Shown: piece by piece, positions 1 to 8,177 of the stretch
Numbering within the stretch: the stretch's first letter is position 1
Layout of the letters: each line of letters opens with the position of its first letter
From: Streptomyces sp. NBC_01549
GTDB taxonomy: Bacteria > Actinomycetota > Actinomycetes > Streptomycetales > Streptomycetaceae
DNA: 64,000 bases
NCBI RefSeq assembly: GCF_026339955.1
Contig: NZ_JAPEPW010000001.1
Coordinates: forward strand, 7,461,001 to 7,525,000
Direction: 5' to 3'
Position numbers and translations under genes: made by a program
The notes under the pieces: generated by a model
Databases searched by the model: none
What the model was told of the DNA's origin: nothing
The model's input: only the letters and a program-made list of their open reading frames with translations

Positions 1-535
1 CGATTCTATTCGGTGCGCGATCCGGGCGCCGGAGCCGGCCGATCGCCGCGCCCACGCCGTCACCTACCCAGAAGCTCCACAGGACAGAGCGTATCTATGC
101 CTCGGGACACCAAAAGTCTATGTTTGACACAGTAGACATTGGGCGGTTGCGTGATTAGTGTTTCTCTAGTAGTGCAGAAGTCCGCAGGTCGGGTGACTGT
201 GGAGTCTCGAAGCCAAGTTGTCAGCGGGACGGTGACGAGACCGACGGCCGCACCGGCCTGGCAAGTGAGTTGATTCAGAGGAAGAACGGAAGGAGCAGGC
301 GCCATCAGGATCACCCGGCCGACGAGCACGAGGCCGGGTGCCGCAAGACCCCGGAATGGAAGGTGGTCCCCGGTCACGCATCCGCGACCCCGCATTCCCG
401 CCCCCTCACCGGGGCCAGGTAGCGGAAACAAGAGGTCGGCAGAGCAGTAGAGCCGGCAGATGGTGTTCAATTTCCTTCGGGGCCCTGGTGCCGTACGGCA
501 TCGGGGCCCCTCGACGCGTTGCACAACGAGGTGAA
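1..535. other. Gene-poor leader region
   Basis: No convincing gene is visible here. Open frames on both strands lack recognisable protein character and a ribosome binding site. A TTGACA hexamer sits near 124-129, but no good -10 element follows at the normal spacing. The right edge is the upstream region of the MerR-type regulator, whose ribosome binding site GAGGTG is at about 528-533. Confidence 0.4.
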
Positions 536-880
536 ATGACAGCAGATACTCCACTGAGTGGTCGCCTGGACGACGACGACTACCCCGCGTACACGATGGG
601 CCGGGCCGCCGAGATGCTCGGCACCACTCCCGGCTTCCTCCGAGCCATCGGCGAAGCCCGTCTGATCACTCCGCTCCGCTCGGAGGGCGGGCACCGGAGG
701 TACTCCCGCTACCAGCTCCGGATCGCCGCTCGAGCCCGCGAACTCGTCGACAGGGGGACCCCGGTCGAGGCTGCTTGCCGCATTGTCATCCTCGAGGACC
801 AACTCGAGGAAGCGCAGCGCATCAACGCCGAGTACCGCCGCGCCGCGAACGAGGCGTCCGGCACTTCCCGTTCCGGCTGA
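536..880 (+). CDS. MerR-family transcriptional regulator
   Basis: Predicted 114-residue DNA-binding protein. A MerR-type winged helix-turn-helix spans about residues 18-66: an AAEMLGTTPGFLR helix pair followed by the GGHRRYS wing, which is the family hallmark. A short helical dimerisation segment (about 80-105) follows and there is no effector domain, as in the compact MerR regulators common in Streptomyces. The ATG at 536 is chosen because GAGGTG lies just upstream; a longer in-frame extension exists but is not protein-like. It points towards the S26 peptidase gene, which is on the other strand. Whether it controls the neighbouring peptide cluster cannot be told from sequence. Confidence 0.8.
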   Translation: MTADTPLSGRLDDDDYPAYTMGRAAEMLGTTPGFLRAIGEARLITPLRSEGGHRRYSRYQLRIAARARELVDRGTPVEAACRIVILEDQLEEAQRINAEYRRAANEASGTSRSG

Positions 881-991
881 GCGCGCACGACCGCACGGTT
901 CACCGAGCAGATCGAGCTGTCCGTCGCGCCGCTCCCGGACACCGACCGGCAACGGTTGTCGCGGTGGGCGGCCCGGGAGGCTTCGGCAGCT

Positions 992-1453
992 TCACCTTGG
1001 TGACGATTCCGGTGCGGGGGCGCGGGTGAGAACCACGCCCAGCAGGGACGACTCGGGGACGTAACCGAAGTGGCGGGAGTCCTGTGTGCGGGCGGCGTCA
1101 CCTCGGACGATCAGGGAACCGGACGGCACCAGTCCGCCGTCCGGGGCGCCGACGATGTCGCGTACGTCGGGTGGCACGGGATCGCCGGGCAGCGCGGAGA
1201 CCCGCTTGACCAGCCAGGCCAGGGCGTCGTCGCCGTCGCCGAACGGGAGGGGGTTGCGGAAGACCACCGCGTCGCCGCGCCGTACGCGTGTGGTGCGCCG
1301 CACCAGCAGCCGGTCGCCGTCGGCGAAGGTTGGGGCCATGCTCGATCCGGTGACCCTGATCAGGGCGACGCGTGAACGCAGTACGCGTACGGAGAGGAGC
1401 AGCAGGCCCGCGCCCGCCGCCATCGCCAGCGTGGTCCGTCCGGCCCCCGTCAT
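992..1453 (-). CDS. S26-family signal peptidase I-like protease
   Basis: A 153-residue membrane protease of the type I signal peptidase family. One N-terminal membrane segment (about 9-27) precedes the serine motif TGSSMAPT (nucleophile Ser38). The general-base lysine is in VKRVSALPGD (Lys83), and the conserved GDAARTQDSRHFG box is near residues 118-130. It is shorter than the housekeeping LepB, as in dedicated peptidases. It lies 25 bp behind the ABC transporter gene on the same strand and so is probably the last gene of the Cys-rich peptide operon. Inferred role: removal of the peptide leader after an Ala-X-Ala motif on the outer face of the membrane. Confidence 0.88.
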   Translation of the reverse strand: MTGAGRTTLAMAAGAGLLLLSVRVLRSRVALIRVTGSSMAPTFADGDRLLVRRTTRVRRGDAVVFRNPLPFGDGDDALAWLVKRVSALPGDPVPPDVRDIVGAPDGGLVPSGSLIVRGDAARTQDSRHFGYVPESSLLGVVLTRAPAPESSPR

Positions 1454-1478
1454 ATGACCGCCTTCCGTTCCGGGCGGC

Positions 1479-3365
1479 TCATGTGGCCGCCTCCGTGGTC
1501 CTGCGCCGGTCGCCGCGCTCGGCGTAGCCCGCCGCCTGGAGGCCGAACAGCCGGGCGTAGTGCCCGCCGCCCAGGGCCATCAGCTCGTCGTGGGAGCCGA
1601 GTTCGGCGATCCGGCCGTCGACCAGTACGGCGATGGCGTCCGCCTCGCGCAGGGCGCCGAGCCGGTGCGAGACCAGCAGCGCGGTCCGGCCGCGGCGGTG
1701 ACGACTGAGCGTGCGGTGCACCTCGTGCTCGGCCTCCGGATCCAGACCCGAGCTGGGCTCGTCCAGGATCAGCAGATCGGCGTCGCCGCGCATCAACGAG
1801 CGGGCCAGCGCGACCCGTTGCCACTGCCCGCCAGAGAGGGTGACCCCGGCGGTGCCGTCCTCCTCGTCGAGGTGGACGCGGCTGAGCTGGGTCTCGTACC
1901 CGTCGGGGAGGTTGCGCAGGGTCGTGTCGATGCCGGCGAGTCTCGCGCTGTCGCGGATGCGCTCCAGGTCCTCGCGGTACGGCAGATCGCCGATGCCGAC
2001 GTTCTCGGCCGCGGAGAGGTCATACGTCATGTAGTCCTGGAACGTGACGCCGATCCGGCGGCGCAGCTCGGCCACGTCCATGGTCCGGATGTCGGTGCCG
2101 TCCCAGAAGATCGTGCCGCGTTCGGGGTCGTAGAACCGGCAGAGCAGCTTGATGAGGGTGCTCTTGCCGGCACCGTTGCGGCCCACCAGGCCCATCGCGG
2201 TGCCCGCCGGGACGGTCAGGTTCACCCCGCGCAGCACCCAGGGGCCGGACGTGTCGTAGCGGAACCAGACGTCGCGCAGTTCGATTCGCCCGGTGAGCGC
2301 CGGTACAGGGGCCTCGCCCCTGGTCAGGTCGTCGGGGGTGTCGAGCAGGTCGAGATAGTGGCCGAAGAGCCGGACGCCCTCCGCGGCCGACCCGGCCTGC
2401 AGCACGATCCCGGTGAACGCCCCCTGCACTCCCGCGGCGGCGGCTATGAACAACGTCACATCGCCGACCGTGAATCTGCCGCGGGCCGCGCCCGCGACCA
2501 CGATGACCGTACCGAGCCCGGCGACCAGGGCGTTGAGCGCGGCGAAGCCCGACTGCACCAGGGCGCCACGCCGGGCCACCGCGAGCTCGGCTTCGGTGGC
2601 GTCGCTCAGCGCGCGGACCAGTCGGCCGTGCAGGAAGCGACCGAGGCCGAACAGCCTGATCTCCTTGGCGGCGCGGGGGTCGGTCAGCAGCGAGCGGTAG
2701 AAGAGGTGTCGGCGCAGCCGGGCCGAGGTCAACTCCCAGACCGCCACCTGGCGGCGGGCCAGCGACAACCGGGCCAGCAGTGCGGCGGCGCCGACGAGGA
2801 ACAAAAGGCCCACCATCGGGGGCCAGACGGCGAGCAGGGCGCCCGTGAAGCCGCTCAGCGCGGCCACCGAACGCACGGCCTCCTGCGTGAACATGGTGAT
2901 GTTGTGCGGTGCGTCCTCCGAGGCCTGCTGGGCGAGCCGCAGCCGGTCGTGGAACGCGGGGTCCTCGAACCGCCGCAGTCCGCGGAACTCGTCGACCTTG
3001 GCGAACAGGGTCCTTTCGACTTCGACGACGAGCCGTCTGCGCACCAACTCATCTAAATAGGCGGCCAGTTGCAGAAGGACGGCGGAGAGCGCCCCGAGTG
3101 CGGCCGTGGCGATGCCGAGTTTGACGGCGTGCCCCGCGTCGGCGTGGGCGCCGCGGCCGAGCTCGTCGAAGAGCAGCTTGGCGAGCCAGGCGGCGGCGGC
3201 CGGAGTCACCCCGACTCCCACGGTCACCCCGAACAGCAGCGAGGCGCCGACGGGTGTGCCGCGGAACTGGAGGGTGACCGCCGCCCACGCGGCGCGGGCC
3301 CGCAGCCGGTTCCCCGGAGGCGAAGCCGCCTCCGGGGAACCGGCAGGTGGGTCGGAGTGCGTCAT
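1479..3365 (-). CDS. ABC transporter, permease-ATPase fusion (peptide exporter candidate)
   Basis: A 628-residue half transporter. An ABC-type transmembrane domain covers about residues 35-325 and an ATPase domain about 360-600. Walker A is GRNGAGKS (about 395-402), the signature is LSGGQ (about 510-514) and Walker B is LLILDEP (about 531-537). No N-terminal C39 peptidase domain is present, so leader cleavage must be done by another protein; the adjacent S26 protease is the obvious candidate. The ATG at 3365 overlaps the TGA of the second Cys-rich peptide (TGATG), which fixes the start and implies translational coupling. A frame extension to 3392 exists but lies inside the peptide gene. Codons 8-20 form a perfect 17-bp hairpin. 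Confidence 0.9.
   Translation of the reverse strand: MTHSDPPAGSPEAASPPGNRLRARAAWAAVTLQFRGTPVGASLLFGVTVGVGVTPAAAAWLAKLLFDELGRGAHADAGHAVKLGIATAALGALSAVLLQLAAYLDELVRRRLVVEVERTLFAKVDEFRGLRRFEDPAFHDRLRLAQQASEDAPHNITMFTQEAVRSVAALSGFTGALLAVWPPMVGLLFLVGAAALLARLSLARRQVAVWELTSARLRRHLFYRSLLTDPRAAKEIRLFGLGRFLHGRLVRALSDATEAELAVARRGALVQSGFAALNALVAGLGTVIVVAGAARGRFTVGDVTLFIAAAAGVQGAFTGIVLQAGSAAEGVRLFGHYLDLLDTPDDLTRGEAPVPALTGRIELRDVWFRYDTSGPWVLRGVNLTVPAGTAMGLVGRNGAGKSTLIKLLCRFYDPERGTIFWDGTDIRTMDVAELRRRIGVTFQDYMTYDLSAAENVGIGDLPYREDLERIRDSARLAGIDTTLRNLPDGYETQLSRVHLDEEDGTAGVTLSGGQWQRVALARSLMRGDADLLILDEPSSGLDPEAEHEVHRTLSRHRRGRTALLVSHRLGALREADAIAVLVDGRIAELGSHDELMALGGGHYARLFGLQAAGYAERGDRRRTTEAAT
3306..3343 (-). promoter_or_regulatory. 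Perfect 17-bp inverted repeat inside the exporter start
   Basis: CCGGTTCCCCGGAGGCG at 3306-3322 and its exact complement CGCCTCCGGGGAACCGG at 3327-3343 are separated by AAGC. In the minus-strand transcript it lies about 20-60 nt after the exporter ATG, directly behind the two precursor-peptide genes. There is no downstream T run. It could be an attenuator or mRNA-stabilising stem that keeps peptide message in excess over transporter message, as seen in other bacteriocin operons; that role is inference. Confidence 0.7.
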
Positions 3366-3535
3366 CAGCACGTGTTGCTGCGCTTGGTGCACACACCGTT
3401 ACAGGCGAATCGGTACTGGTGTCCGCCCTTGCAATAGCAGAGCTGACCCACCTCGGGGATGCAGGCCCCCGCAGGCTGCTCGTCGAGTACGAGCCGCAGC
3501 AGCCGGTCGCCCATCGTGCCGATCAATCGCCCCAT
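3365..3535 (-). CDS. Six-cysteine precursor peptide 2
   Basis: A 56-residue peptide, too small for routine gene calling. The N-terminal 24 residues (MGRLIGTMGDRLLRLVLDEQ then PAGA) look like an amphipathic leader. The remainder starts at Cys25 and has cysteines at 25, 33, 35, 45, 49 and 56. AGA directly before Cys25 fits an Ala-X-Ala signal-peptidase site and would release a 32-residue, six-Cys product. AGGAGG lies 5 nt before the ATG. It is a paralogue of the peptide at 3588-3755: IGTMGD, AGAC, the PE-G pair, CNG and all six Cys are conserved. The stop overlaps the exporter start. I do not recognise a named family. Confidence 0.85.
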   Translation of the reverse strand: MGRLIGTMGDRLLRLVLDEQPAGACIPEVGQLCYCKGGHQYRFACNGVCTKRSNTC

Positions 3536-3587
3536 GACTACCTCCTGGTCGTGCGACGTGATGTGTCGGGATGGGATGGCGGCTGGG

Positions 3588-3755
3588 TCAGCAGGTGCCG
3601 TCCTTCACACAGGGGCCGTTGCAGCTGAAGACGTACCGGACATGGTTCGTGCACTTGCAGAAAGTGCCGTGCTCCGGGACACAGGCGCCGGCCCGGTCCT
3701 CCTTCAGCAGCATGCCCAGCAGTTTGTCGCCCATCGTGCCGATCACACGGGTCAT
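3588..3755 (-). CDS. Six-cysteine precursor peptide 1
   Basis: A 55-residue peptide with leader MTRVIGTMGDKLLGMLLKED, then RAGA, then Cys25. Cysteines are at 25, 33, 35, 45, 49 and 55, in the same C-x7-C-x-C-x9-C-x3-C pattern as its neighbour, with five rather than six residues before the last Cys. The ATG at 3755 has GGGAGG 6 nt upstream; an upstream in-frame ATG at 3842 lacks this and its extra residues have no match in the paralogue. Predicted product after cleavage at Ala24: 31 residues with three potential disulfides. First gene of a probable operon running to the S26 protease. It could be a bacteriocin-like peptide, a signal or a redox or metal-binding peptide; the sequence does not decide. 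Confidence 0.87.
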   Translation of the reverse strand: MTRVIGTMGDKLLGMLLKEDRAGACVPEHGTFCKCTNHVRYVFSCNGPCVKDGTC

Positions 3756-3781
3756 CACGGACCTCCCTCGTAGGGTGAAGA

Positions 3782-3842
3782 CCGGACCAGGGGTAAGGTC
3801 CGGCCGGTGCAGAAGGTATGTTGCGAGGCCAATTGAGCGCAA
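3782..3842 (-). promoter_or_regulatory. Candidate promoter and dyad for the Cys-rich peptide operon
   Basis: On the minus strand TTGCGC (3842-3837) is followed after 18 bp by TACCTT (3818-3813), an acceptable -35/-10 pair. Just downstream is a perfect 7-bp dyad, CCGGACC at 3782-3788 and GGTCCGG at 3797-3803. It would lie at the transcription start or in the leader and could be an operator or small stem-loop. It is in the divergent region shared with the MauE-like gene at 3974. Confidence 0.4.
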
Positions 3843-3973
3843 GGGTGCGGAAGTTGACGGATTGCTTCCAGTTTCACCTGTGGAGATGTGGGTGGAAAGG
3901 GGCCACTGTTGCTCATGTCGACTTGGGGCTACATTGCCTCTGATCCACTCGTCCCGGGAGGTGAGAGCTGCTC

Positions 3974-4534
3974 GTGGCCTACGCCCTACTTGCCGTCAGA
4001 CTCCTCGTCGGCATCGTGTTCGCGGCATCCGCGACCGGAAAACTACGAGGCGCCGCGGCCTTCCGCGGCTTCGAGGACTCCGCCCGTTCCATGGGCGTTC
4101 CGGCCCGCCTGAGCCGCCCCGTGGCAGTGGCCGTGGTAGCGGGGGAGTGCGCCGCGGTGGTGCTGCTCACCCTGGGGCCCGGCGGCGGGCCCGGGTTCGT
4201 CCTGACACTGCTGCTGCTCGCCGCGTTCACCGCCGGAATCCTCCGTACGCTCCGCACCGGAACCAAGGCGTCCTGCGCCTGCTTCGGCGCTTCCACCGCG
4301 CCGATCGGCCGCCGCCATGTGATCCGCAACGGCGTGCTGCTCGTCCTCGCCGCGTTCGGCCTGGCCGCCGCGCTCGCGGGAACACCGGCGCCGACCCAGG
4401 CGGCGGGCGTGCTCATCGCGGCATTCGGTGCGCTGGTGGGCGCTCTGCTCGTGATCTTCACGGACGAGTTGGGCACGTTGTTCGACGACGGCGCCCCACG
4501 CCCCTCGGGACGCGTCCGCCGATCCGCCCCGTAG
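3974..4534 (+). CDS. MauE/DoxX-like redox-associated membrane protein
   Basis: A 186-residue integral membrane protein with about four to five hydrophobic segments. It has a GEC motif at residues 57-59 and a Cys-Ala-Cys-Phe-Gly motif (Cys101, Cys103) after the third segment, both typical of MauE-type proteins. MauE and MauD are needed to form the disulfides of the small subunit of methylamine dehydrogenase; no methylamine dehydrogenase genes are present here. The GTG start at 3974 has GGGAGGTGAGAG upstream. It diverges from the six-cysteine peptide operon and is followed by a thioredoxin-like protein, so the likely job is delivering oxidising equivalents for disulfide formation in those peptides. 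Confidence 0.85.
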   Translation: MAYALLAVRLLVGIVFAASATGKLRGAAAFRGFEDSARSMGVPARLSRPVAVAVVAGECAAVVLLTLGPGGGPGFVLTLLLLAAFTAGILRTLRTGTKASCACFGASTAPIGRRHVIRNGVLLVLAAFGLAAALAGTPAPTQAAGVLIAAFGALVGALLVIFTDELGTLFDDGAPRPSGRVRRSAP

Positions 4535-4721
4535 GCGACAACCATCCTGATGTCCCACGTGGTCGAAGTTCCCGCACCACCGTGGCGGCCAGCGCGACGC
4601 ACAAGCCGCAGCCGCCGCACCACGGCGCGCGGCACACGTTCGAGCCGCCGCGCCTTCGCACCCCGCGATTCCGAAGGGCGGACACCCCGCCCCACGATGA
4701 CACGAGACCCCGGAGTCACCC

Positions 4722-5261
4722 ATGCCCTTTCTGGTCACCGCCGTCGTCCTCATCGCCTTGCTCTGTCTGCTGAACCTGCTGCTCACCTTCGGCGTCATAC
4801 GCAAACTCCGCGCCCAGGCCGACGAGAAGTCCGACAGGGTCGTGGACGGCCTGATCATCCCGGCCGGCTCCGCCGTCCCCGGCTTCTCCGCCGTCACCAC
4901 CGCCGGTGAGCGGATCACCCGCGAAGGCCTCGGCGAGACCATGCTCGGCTTCTTCTCGCCCGACTGCCGTGCCTGCAAGGAGCGGCTGCCGCTCTTCGTG
5001 GAGCAGGCCCGCACCACCGCCCGCGAGACCGGTCGCAGCGTCCTCGCCGTCGTGCACGGCACCGAGGAGGAGGCACGCGAGCAGGTGACGGCGCTGTCCG
5101 AGGTCGCCCACGTCGTGGTCGAGCCCGGTGACGGGCCGCTCGGCGAGGCCTTCGACATCACCGGGTACCCGGTCTTCGGCCTGATCACCGTGGACGGCAC
5201 CCTCAGCGCCACCGCCTTCGACCCGGGCCGCCTGCCGGCCCCCTCGAAGGCCGCGGTCTGA
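4722..5261 (+). CDS. Membrane-anchored TlpA/MauD-like thioredoxin-fold protein
   Basis: A 179-residue protein with one N-terminal membrane anchor (about 4-25) and an extracytoplasmic thioredoxin-like domain from about 50. The active site is Cys-Arg-Ala-Cys (Cys82, Cys85) in a FFSPDCRACKERL context, and the cis-proline segment is GYPVFG (Pro150). It follows the MauE-like gene by 187 bp on the same strand, recreating the MauE-MauD pairing of methylamine dehydrogenase maturation. Inferred role: oxidation or shuffling of disulfides in the exported six-Cys peptides. A cytochrome-c-maturation type reductase role is the alternative, but no cytochrome genes are nearby. Confidence 0.87.
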   Translation: MPFLVTAVVLIALLCLLNLLLTFGVIRKLRAQADEKSDRVVDGLIIPAGSAVPGFSAVTTAGERITREGLGETMLGFFSPDCRACKERLPLFVEQARTTARETGRSVLAVVHGTEEEAREQVTALSEVAHVVVEPGDGPLGEAFDITGYPVFGLITVDGTLSATAFDPGRLPAPSKAAV

Positions 5262-5356
5262 CACGGGGCAGCGCTCCGTCGCGTCGGCGCGGCCCGGACC
5301 ACCCACCACCCCTCCGCTCACGCACGCACCTCGGGGGGTCGGTGCGCTACCCCGGA

Positions 5357-7709
5357 TCAGGACTGCCCTTCGGGCGTCGCCGCGGCGGCCAGGGCCGGCT
5401 GGAGCCGGCGGGCGGCGTCCAGGTGGTCGGCGGTCCAGATCATGCGGACGGCCGTGTCCGTGGCCTGCCCGCGCTCGTCGCTGAGGTCGCGGCGGAGGGA
5501 TTCGACCAGCTGCGCTTCGGCCGCGGGGTTGCGCGGCAGCGGATCCCGGACGGTGGTGTCGCGGCCGAGGCCGGCGGCCAGATCCCGGTACCAGCCGGAG
5601 ATCTGGCCCGCGGCGCTCAGCAGGACGAGTCCGGCCTCGGCCCGGTTCGGCTCACTGTCCAGCTCGCCGGCACGCCGCCACAGGCCAAGGACCGCGTCCG
5701 CCGCGAGGCGCAGCCCCACGATACCGGTGACCAGGGTGGTCATATCGGCCAGGGGCACCGGTTTGGCGCCGCGTTCGGCCAGATAGCTGCGGAACGCGTC
5801 GTCGAGCCTGCGCGCGGCGGCGGCCGCCTCGACGCCCTCCCGCAGCGCGACTTCGTCCGACGCGGGCGCGGTGCCGCACTGACCGATGGCGTACTGCACC
5901 GCGCCCGCCAGGTACCGGGCGCTGTCCGTGTACGCCTCGGCGAGCGCCCGGTCGACGGCCGCCGTGGCGCCGCGCGGCCAGAAGAACAGGCCCACCAGCA
6001 CGCTCACCGCGCAGCCGATGGCGATGTCCTGGATCCGCAGCAGCACGATGTGCCAGTCGGGATCATGGCCGATGTTGAACAGGATGACGAGGGTGACGGT
6101 GAATGACGCCTGACCTGCGGCGAAGGAGATGGCGGCGGGGGCGATGCCGGCGAGGAAACACGGCTAGGGGCAGCAGGAACCAGAGCGCCGTGCCGTGGTG
6201 TCCGATGAGTTGCAGCAGCCCGGTGCCGATGACCGAACCGGCGAGGGTGCCGCCCACCGCGCGGACCGCGTTCTGCCCGGTGTTGAGGGCGTTCGAGCGC
6301 AGCACCGACAGGGTTCCCAGGAGCACCCAGAACGAGTGCTGGACGCTGGTCACGTTGGCGAGGCCGACAGCGATACCCAGGCCGAGTGCTCCCCGCAGAC
6401 TGTTGTGCAGCCAGACCGACTGCGGCTGAAGGTGGGCGGCGGCCCGCTCGCACGCCGCCGCCAGCGGTTGGGTCACGGCACCGGGCTCCCGGCCCAGCAG
6501 GCGTTCGGACCAGCCGCGGCGTTCGGCGGCCGCGGACAGGTCCACGTTGTCCGCGATCTGCAGCGTCGCGAAGCCGAGCTCCTGCGCGCGGAACGAAAGG
6601 TCCAGTGCGCCGATGACCGGGTGCACCTGTGAGGGGGTGCCGGCTCCGCCCCGGCCCACGGGCAGTCTGGTGGTGGCGTTGTGCTCCATGTCCGCCATGG
6701 CCCTGCGCAGGTGCTCCGAGGCGGCGTGCAGGTTGTCCGGCGAGCCGCGCGGGGCGTCGAGCAGCGTGGCCACCTCATCGAGTACGGCCGCGGCGGCCCG
6801 CCGTACGAACTGGGCGTCGATGTCGCAGGCCGGGTGACCGTCGAGAGGGGGCGCGCTGTCGGCCAGGATGCTGCTGAGCCAGGTCAGTTCGTCGACCAGG
6901 CGGACGAGGGCGCGCGAGCCGGTGGACAGGCCGGTGGGGCGGTAGGGGGTGGCGTCGAAGGCGGTGCGCAGCTCGGCCGCCGCGGCGGCGGCCTCGTCGG
7001 CTCTGGTACGGCACTGGACGGTGCTCGGCGCGCCGGGCCCGCCCCCCAGGATTGACGCGTCGGTGCGCAGCTGCTCGGCGGCCGCACGACAGACCCGGGC
7101 GGCGGGTGCGCTGAGGGGGTCCGTGGTGGGACGGGGCCACAGCAGGGTGATCGCGAGCATGGCGGCGGCTGCCGCGAGGCCCGCTCCCGCTAGCCGCTCG
7201 GGAAGCTCAGCGAACGGGACGGGTGAGGTCACCGGGAGGATGAAGGCCAGCAGCAGCGCGGTCGAGGCGCCCGCGAGGACGGAGCTGACCACGCCGGAGA
7301 ACAGCACCAGGAAACCGATGACCACCATGGCGGCGACCGCGAGCCAGGTCTCGTCGGCCACGAGCGTACCGAGACAGATCAGGACGGCCCACGCCACCGC
7401 GAGGCCGAGGTGGGCGCGGAGCCGCTGCACCATCGGACCGGTGAAATCCACGAGCAGCAGCATCGAGAACGCACCGAACGCGGCAAAGGTCGCCATCGTC
7501 GCTGAGCCGATGACCTGGCCACACAGGGCGAACAGAGCGGGCATGACGATCGCGGTCCGCCCGGCACGCCGTGTCGCCGCCAGCTCGGGATCGTGGTCGC
7601 GCAGCCACGAGACCGCCGACCGGAGACGGATTGGGCTGGATGTCCGCACGTGCCCGCCCACCTCCTTCGACAGGGCCTCCGCCCCACCGAGTCTGACGCC
7701 TCTCCCCAA
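5357..7709 (-). pseudogene. FUSC-family membrane protein, frameshifted
   Basis: A fusaric-acid-resistance/aromatic-acid-exporter type protein of about 770 residues, split between two frames. The N-terminal part (7709 to about 6158) carries the first membrane bundle and a long soluble region, then starts the second bundle. The C-terminal part continues in another frame from about 6158 to 5357. The break is an AAA run at 6156-6158 (TTT on the coding strand): one T too many turns GTG TTC CTC GCC into GTG TTT CCT CGC. Removing it restores a continuous membrane segment, LAVFLAGIAPAA. Either a sequencing slip or a recent mutation. The start is uncertain; ATG 7709 and later codons are possible. Confidence 0.8.
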
Positions 7710-7739
7710 GTGACGTCACCCGAACGCGACCTCCGTCGG

Positions 7740-7890
7740 TGCCGAGAGCTTGGGCGAGGGCGGGCAGGCTGCGCAGATGCTCGTGCTCGGCCTCCTCCAG
7801 CAGGAGGGCGTAGGCCAGCGAGTCGACCACGGACGGGCTGGGCCGGGTCTCCTTGCCGCGCTCCAGGCGCACATTGAAGTCCATGTTCAT
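7740..7890 (-). pseudogene. Remnant of an XRE/MmyB-type regulator
   Basis: A short frame beginning near 7890 reads RLERGKETRPSPSVVDSLA followed by EEAEHEHL. This matches the end of the helix-turn-helix and the following helices of the MmyB-like XRE regulators common in Streptomyces, which usually read YYTRLERGR then PSPSVLDALA. The N-terminal helix-turn-helix and the whole ligand-binding half are missing. It sits between the FUSC gene and a hypothetical gene, and is probably a decayed local regulator. Confidence 0.6.
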
Positions 7891-8177
7891 GCGTTTCAGT
7901 CGGCCCCTGGGTTTGGAACCCGAGGCTATTTCCCTGTGGCTCCCTTGGAATTGCGCAGTGATCTGAACGCGGCCCGCATTCGCACCGTGTGCGCGGCGGC
8001 GCTGACCGTCACCGGGCTCGCGGCCCTGGTCCCGCGGCGGCGTCCTGCTCCGCCGTCGCTGCAAGCCGTCGCACGGTGCCCATGCAATCCACCGGCGCTC
8101 CTCCTTCTCTCGCGGAGACCACCGGCACCGAGGAGGCGCTCAAGGCGCCGGGTTCCGTGCTTGACCGGAGTGAGCGG

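Noticed and set aside
3365..5261. Methylamine dehydrogenase maturation locus
   Set aside because: MauE- and MauD-like proteins are present but no dehydrogenase subunits or tryptophan-tryptophylquinone genes; the peptides are far smaller than MauA.
7207..8064. 285-codon minus-strand frame as a real gene
   Set aside because: Only the middle part (7740-7890) matches a regulator remnant; the rest overlaps the FUSC gene in another frame and is low-complexity Arg/Gly.
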